Positions 60,199 to 64,000 of a stretch of DNA of 64,000 nucleotides are shown here, piece after piece. The translations under genes were made by a program, and so were the position numbers. This DNA is from Oscillospiraceae bacterium. GTDB lineage: Bacteria > Bacillota > Clostridia > Oscillospirales > Oscillospiraceae. Location: NCBI GenBank assembly GCA_015068325.1, contig SVKQ01000008.1, positions 1 through 64,000 on the forward strand, in the 5' to 3' direction. Position 1 is the stretch's first letter. Each line of letters opens with the position of its first letter. Under the pieces are notes generated by a model. It was not told where the DNA came from, did not search any database, and saw only the letters and a list, made by a program, of their open reading frames with translations.

Positions 60199-61032
60199 AT
60201 GAAGCGTTTTTTCACCAAAAACGGCATATTGCTGCTGGCCGCCGTCACCATCGTGGCGGTGATCCTCTGCGTGGTGTCGGCCGTCAGCAGCGGAACGGGC
60301 TTCCTGTACAACGCGGCAGGCGTGATTGCCTCGCCCTTCCGCGCCGCCGGCGCCGCTGTGTCCGGCTGGGTGGAGGACATCGGCGGCTACTTCCGCTCGG
60401 TGGAGGGACTGCAGCGGGAAAACGAGCTGCTGCGCCAGGAGAACGCCCGGCTGCAGGAGGCCATCCGACAGGCGGAGACCGACAGCGAGGAGAACGCCCG
60501 GCTGCGCAGCCTGCTGGAGTTGCGGCGACAGCGGCGGGAGCTGTCCTTTGAGTCTGCCTACATCACCGGGCGCAGCGTCTCCAACTGGGCCTCCACGCTG
60601 ACGCTGGGCAAGGGAACCTCCTCTGACGTGGCCATCGGCGACTGTGTTGTGGACGAATACGGCTATCTGGTGGGCGTGATCACTGACGCGGGCCTCAACT
60701 GGAGCACCGTCACTACCGTGCTGGATACCGACTCCCAGTTGGGCGCGACGGTGTTCCGCACCGGCGAGACGCTGATCGCCTCCGGCGACTTGCATCTGAT
60801 GAACAGCAACCGGCTGCGGGCCAACTTCCTGGAAGGCGACCTCACCGAGGGTGATCTGATCGTCACCTCCGGTCTGGGTGGCTACTACCCCTCTGACCTG
60901 GTGATCGGCGCGGTGGAGGAGATCAAGCCCGACGACAGCGGCCTGGGCCGCTATGCCGTGCTGGCGCCCAAGGCCGATCTGGATGCGCTGTCGGAGGTCT
61001 TTGTCATCACCGATTTCGACATCGTGGAGTAA
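60199..61032 (+). CDS. mreC: rod shape-determining protein MreC
   Basis: A 277-residue bitopic protein: short cytoplasmic start, one span (ILLLAAVTIVAVILCVV), a coiled coil (LQRENELLRQENARLQEAIRQ) and the MreC beta domains (NWASTLTLGKGTSSDVAIGDCVV, TVLDTDSQLGATVFRTGET). It organises the elongasome with MreD and PBP2 outside the cytoplasmic membrane. The start at 60199 lies 2 bp after the maf stop; a longer frame starting at 59581 runs through maf and is not real. AGGAA upstream. Confidence 0.92.
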   Translation: MKRFFTKNGILLLAAVTIVAVILCVVSAVSSGTGFLYNAAGVIASPFRAAGAAVSGWVEDIGGYFRSVEGLQRENELLRQENARLQEAIRQAETDSEENARLRSLLELRRQRRELSFESAYITGRSVSNWASTLTLGKGTSSDVAIGDCVVDEYGYLVGVITDAGLNWSTVTTVLDTDSQLGATVFRTGETLIASGDLHLMNSNRLRANFLEGDLTEGDLIVTSGLGGYYPSDLVIGAVEEIKPDDSGLGRYAVLAPKADLDALSEVFVITDFDIVE

Positions 61033-61044
61033 GGGGATGCGCCC

Positions 61045-61551
61045 ATGGGTCAAGGTAAACTGTTCTATCGCTGGCTGTTTTATGCGCTGGCGGCGCTGCT
61101 GGGGCTGGCGCTGCAGTCGTTGCTGCTGAACCGGCTGCGGCTCTGGGGCGTGCATCCCTTTCTGCCGCCGGTGCTGGTGGCCGTGGCCGCCGCCTGGGAG
61201 GATCGGCAGGAGAGCCTCTGCGCCGCAGCCGTGCTGGGTCTGCTGTGCGACCTGCTTTTTTCCCCCGTGGTTCCCTGTTTTTATGTACTCACCTTTGCCG
61301 CGGCGGCGTTTCTGACCGGGCTCATCTCCAAACACCTGATCGTTCCGGGCTTTTTCTGTGCCCTGGTCGCTTCCGCGGCGGCTGTCGCACTGAGCGGCCT
61401 GCTCCATGCGCTGTTCCTCACCTTCCGCGGTGTGGCCGATCCGGCTGCGGCAGCCTCCATCCTCGGCCGGGAGCTGGTGCTGACGCTGCCGCTGGTCCCG
61501 CTGGTATACCTGTTGTACCGCCCCATCCACCGCCGCTTTGCGGCGGATTGA
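61045..61551 (+). CDS. mreD: rod shape-determining protein MreD
   Basis: A 168-residue membrane protein with five or six predicted spans and the MreD pattern (WGVHPFLPPVLVAVAAAWEDRQE, LLCDLLFSPVVPCFYVLT). It acts with MreC and MrdA in side-wall synthesis. It follows mreC by 12 bp and precedes mrdA by 21 bp. MreD sequences diverge strongly, so the operon context carries much of the assignment. Confidence 0.85.
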   Translation: MGQGKLFYRWLFYALAALLGLALQSLLLNRLRLWGVHPFLPPVLVAVAAAWEDRQESLCAAAVLGLLCDLLFSPVVPCFYVLTFAAAAFLTGLISKHLIVPGFFCALVASAAAVALSGLLHALFLTFRGVADPAAAASILGRELVLTLPLVPLVYLLYRPIHRRFAAD

Positions 61552-61572
61552 TCCTTTTCCGAAGGAGTCCCC

Positions 61573-63591
61573 ATGAGACAGAATCCGCTGAAATCGAGAC
61601 TGGCAGGTCTGGCCGTGTTCTTCGGCCTGTTTCTGCTGCTCTTTTTCTTTTCTCTCTATAATACCCAAATCATCCACGGCAACGAGTATCGCGCCCGCTC
61701 CATCACCAGCAACGCCACCACCCAGGAGGTGGAGGCCTCCCGGGGCATCATCACCGACCGCAACGGCAAGGTACTGGTCAGCAATCGCCTGGCCTACACG
61801 CTGATGCTGTCGGACCGGGATTTTGCCGATGACGGGAAGCTGAACGCGGCCATCGCCCGGCTGATTCGGCTCTGCGCCGACAACGGCGTGACATGGATCG
61901 ACACCTTTCCCGTCAGCGAGACCGGCCCGTTCCAGTATCTGCCTGCCGCCGCCGACAACGAGAGCTTTTCCGCCTTTTTGAAGGATCAGAACATCGCCTA
62001 CTTTTCCTCTGCCACCGTCACGGCGCCGCAGCTGATCTCCCGGCTCCGGACCGCGCTGGGTATTGAGGCGGCGCTGACCGACAACGAGGCGCGCCGGATC
62101 ATCGGCGTGCGCTACGAACTGGCGCTCCGCTCCCCCTGCCTCTTCGCCGAGGATGTACCGGTGGAGCTGATCAGTCAGATCGTGGATGGTCAGTTCGCCG
62201 GTGTCTCCACCGGCACCTCCGCCGCCCGGGTCTACAACACCACCTATGCCGCCCACATCCTGGGTCGCATTTCCCGCATCTATGCCGAGGACTGGCCAAC
62301 ATACCGGGACAAGGGCTACGACATGGATGCGCTGGTGGGCACCGACGGCGCGGAGGCGGCCTTTGAGGGGTATCTCCGCGGCACGGACGGCACGCGGCTC
62401 ATCACCACCGACGACAACGGCAAAATCACCGGCGAGCTGTATACAGAGGCGCCCCAGCCGGGTCACACCGTGGCACTGACGCTGGACATCGACCTGCAGC
62501 GGGATGCCGAAACGGCGCTGGCAGACACCATCGAGGGCATGATCGACAAGGACACCCTGCAGCGGGGCGGGGCCGCCGCCGTGGTGAAGGTGGGCACCGG
62601 CGAGGTGCTGGCGCTGGCCTCCTATCCCACTTTTGACCTGGCCAACTTCAACCGTGACTACGAGCAGCTGTTGGAGGATCCGCGGCTACCCATGTTCAAC
62701 CGGGCCGTCAACGGCGCTTATGCCCCCGGCTCCACCTTCAAGCCCTGCACGGCTGTGGCCGCGCTGGAAAGCGGCGTGATCACCCCCTCCACCACGATAC
62801 GCGACCGGGGCATCTACACCTACTACGCTTTTCCCCAGCCCATGTGCTGGATCTACAGCCAAAGCGGCGGCACCCACGGCAGCATCAACGTGACCCAGGC
62901 CATCACCGTGTCCTGCAACTATTTCTTCTATGAGGTGGGTCGCCTGATGGGCATCGACACGCTGGCCGACTACGCCGCCCAGTTCGGCCTTGGCCAGCAC
63001 ACCGGCATCGAGATCGGTGACTCCGCCGGTGCGCTGGCCTCGCCAACATACGCCGAGGGCCACGGCCTGGACTGGACTGACGGGCAGACCATCACCGCCG
63101 CCATCGGCCAGAGCTACAACCTGTTCACCCCGCTGCAGCTGGCCAACTACATCGCCACACTGGCCTCCGGCGGAACGCACTGCCAGGCCCACCTGCTCAA
63201 GGAGGTCAAGACCTTTGACAACGCCCGACAGGTCTACGTCTATGACGAAGCGCCCCTGAACACCGTGGAGATCAGCGACAGCACGCTGCGCGCCGTGCTG
63301 AGCGGGATGCACAACCTGACCACCTCCGGCAGTGTGTCCTCCCAATTCTCCCACTGCGTGGTCTCTGCCGGCGCCAAAACCGGCACGGCCCAAGTGGGCA
63401 CCGCCATCAACAACGGCGTATTCGTGGCCTTTGCCCCCTATGAGGACCCCGAGATCGCCGTGGCCGTGGTCATTGAAAAGGGCGGCAGCGGCGCCGCGCT
63501 GGCAGATACCGCCGTGGAGATCATCAACGCCTATTTTTCCCGGGATGACAGCACCGCCGGTATCACCGGCGAAAACACTCTATTGAGGTGA
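61573..63591 (+). CDS. mrdA: penicillin-binding protein 2 (elongation transpeptidase)
   Basis: A 672-residue class B PBP. One N-terminal span (LAVFFGLFLLLFFFSLYNTQI), the pedestal/dimerisation domain (TQEVEASRGIITDRNGKVL), and a transpeptidase domain with SxxK at S387 (GSTFKP), SxN at S447 (SCN) and KTGTAQ at K602. It cross-links peptidoglycan during elongation with MreC/D and is a beta-lactam target. AAGGAG precedes the start at 61573. A GH13 enzyme gene follows 11 bp later. Confidence 0.95.
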   Translation: MRQNPLKSRLAGLAVFFGLFLLLFFFSLYNTQIIHGNEYRARSITSNATTQEVEASRGIITDRNGKVLVSNRLAYTLMLSDRDFADDGKLNAAIARLIRLCADNGVTWIDTFPVSETGPFQYLPAAADNESFSAFLKDQNIAYFSSATVTAPQLISRLRTALGIEAALTDNEARRIIGVRYELALRSPCLFAEDVPVELISQIVDGQFAGVSTGTSAARVYNTTYAAHILGRISRIYAEDWPTYRDKGYDMDALVGTDGAEAAFEGYLRGTDGTRLITTDDNGKITGELYTEAPQPGHTVALTLDIDLQRDAETALADTIEGMIDKDTLQRGGAAAVVKVGTGEVLALASYPTFDLANFNRDYEQLLEDPRLPMFNRAVNGAYAPGSTFKPCTAVAALESGVITPSTTIRDRGIYTYYAFPQPMCWIYSQSGGTHGSINVTQAITVSCNYFFYEVGRLMGIDTLADYAAQFGLGQHTGIEIGDSAGALASPTYAEGHGLDWTDGQTITAAIGQSYNLFTPLQLANYIATLASGGTHCQAHLLKEVKTFDNARQVYVYDEAPLNTVEISDSTLRAVLSGMHNLTTSGSVSSQFSHCVVSAGAKTGTAQVGTAINNGVFVAFAPYEDPEIAVAVVIEKGGSGAALADTAVEIINAYFSRDDSTAGITGENTLLR

Positions 63592-63602
63592 GACGAAGCC
63601 AT

Positions 63603-64000
63603 ATGTCCGACCGATTTGTCTTTGACCCCCGCGATGATCGCTATAAATCCCCCTTCGGCGCGACGGCCTGTGGCAGCACCGTCACCTTCACCCTGCGACC
63701 GCTGCCGGACGAGGGTTTCGCCGCCTGTGTGCTGCTGGCTTGCTGCGAGTTCGGCGGCACCGAGCAGGAGTGCTCTCTTCCCGCCGCCGGCGGCCAGGGC
63801 GATCTGTTCTCCGGTGTCTACACCGTCCCCGCTCAGCCGGAGCTGATCTGGTACGCCTTCCGCTTCACCCGCCGGGACGGCTCCTGCGTGTATTTCGGCC
63901 GGAACGGCTACTGCGACCTGCCGCAGCTACAGCGCTGGCAGCTCACGGTCTATGACGATACGTTTCTAACGCCCCAATGGTTTGGGGCCGGCGTAACCTA
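63603..64000 (+). CDS. glycoside hydrolase family 13 (alpha-amylase/neopullulanase-like), N-terminal part (runs off the window)
   Basis: About 132 residues are visible and the frame is open to the window end. They form the N-terminal beta domain of neopullulanase-like GH13 enzymes (DDRYKSPFGATACGSTVTFTLR, YAFRFTRRDG, VYDDTFLTPQWFGAGV), just before the catalytic barrel would begin. Such enzymes hydrolyse alpha-1,4- and alpha-1,6-glucans or cyclodextrins. ATATG start with a weak ribosome site 11 bp after mrdA. The catalytic residues lie outside, so the substrate cannot be set. Confidence 0.85.
   Translation, partial: MSDRFVFDPRDDRYKSPFGATACGSTVTFTLRPLPDEGFAACVLLACCEFGGTEQECSLPAAGGQGDLFSGVYTVPAQPELIWYAFRFTRRDGSCVYFGRNGYCDLPQLQRWQLTVYDDTFLTPQWFGAGVT

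Noticed and set aside
59581-61032. A long 483-codon ORF merging the maf region with mreC
   Set aside because: Only the part from 60199 onward matches a family (MreC). The upstream portion overlaps maf in another frame.
60049-62466. An 805-codon minus-strand ORF over mreC, mreD and mrdA
   Set aside because: Low-complexity product and complete overlap with well-supported plus-strand genes.

Overview
The window is one contiguous stretch of bacterial chromosome, GC-rich and densely coded, with short intergenic gaps, Shine-Dalgarno sites of the AGGAGG type and many factor-independent terminators. The gene set points to a strictly anaerobic Firmicute of class Clostridia, most likely the Oscillospiraceae/Ruminococcaceae group (inference from gene content, not from a marker-gene search): single-chain pyruvate:ferredoxin oxidoreductase, a small clostridial ferredoxin, a V/A-type ATPase with Na+-binding residues, a T-box-controlled isoleucyl-tRNA synthetase, MurT/GatD, GlpP, ThiI without a rhodanese domain, DnaD and a DnaI/DnaC-type helicase loader. 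No rRNA, CRISPR array, prophage or insertion sequence is visible.

Layout. 0-1.4 kb: end of a GyrI-like protein and an AraC/GyrI regulator, less GC-rich than what follows. 1.5-7.2 kb: glpP, mnmG, murT, a gatD homologue that has lost both catalytic residues, and an ATP-grasp protein. 7.3-11 kb (minus): nifJ. 11.2-15.9 kb: comM, a 32-residue ORF, thiI, cinA and a small membrane protein. 15.95-19.1 kb: promoter, T-box leader (AUC specifier) and ileS, followed by tRNA-Ala(CGC). 19.4-20.5 kb: three small accessory genes. 20.6-29.6 kb (minus): two back-to-back operons. The first encodes a dipeptide-epimerase-like enolase, a proline-iminopeptidase-like hydrolase, a DUF819 transporter and a CocE/S15 hydrolase. 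The second encodes an amidohydrolase-fold protein without the usual metal ligands, a sodium:solute symporter and an atypical crotonase. 29.9-33.9 kb: tdh-kbl threonine degradation and an M32 carboxypeptidase. 34.3-42.8 kb: nine-gene V-ATPase operon. 43-47 kb: ferredoxin, rpsO, pnp, a DUF554 membrane protein. 47-48 kb: divergent HTH regulator and zinc-ribbon/membrane protein sharing a region with tandem operator-like repeats. 48.2-51.6 kb: mnmE, degV, prmA. 51.6-56.5 kb (minus): VanW protein, ParB/Noc, DnaC/DnaI, DnaD. 56.6-64 kb: zapA and a U32 protease, then dut-maf-mreC-mreD-mrdA and the start of a GH13 enzyme.

How the genes work together. Amino acids and peptides look like the main fuel: peptidases, a dipeptide epimerase, threonine dehydrogenase and 2-amino-3-ketobutyrate lyase feed acetyl-CoA and glycine; PFOR and ferredoxin handle low-potential electrons; a Na+-type V-ATPase and a sodium symporter suggest a Na+ cycle. 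A second theme is cell-envelope growth (MurT/GatD, VanW, MreC/D, PBP2, ZapA), and a third is translation and RNA quality (MnmE, MnmG, ThiI, IleS, S15, PNPase, PrmA).

The most unusual observations are the GatD homologue with Cys to Thr and His to Leu at its catalytic positions, the metal-ligand-free amidohydrolase in an operon with a symporter and a crotonase lacking the usual glutamates, the 10-bp inverted repeats flanking a near-consensus promoter at 29.63 kb, the tandem AGTA-N7-TTACTA sites at 47.36-47.41 kb, and a 45-bp almost perfect palindrome upstream of mnmE.
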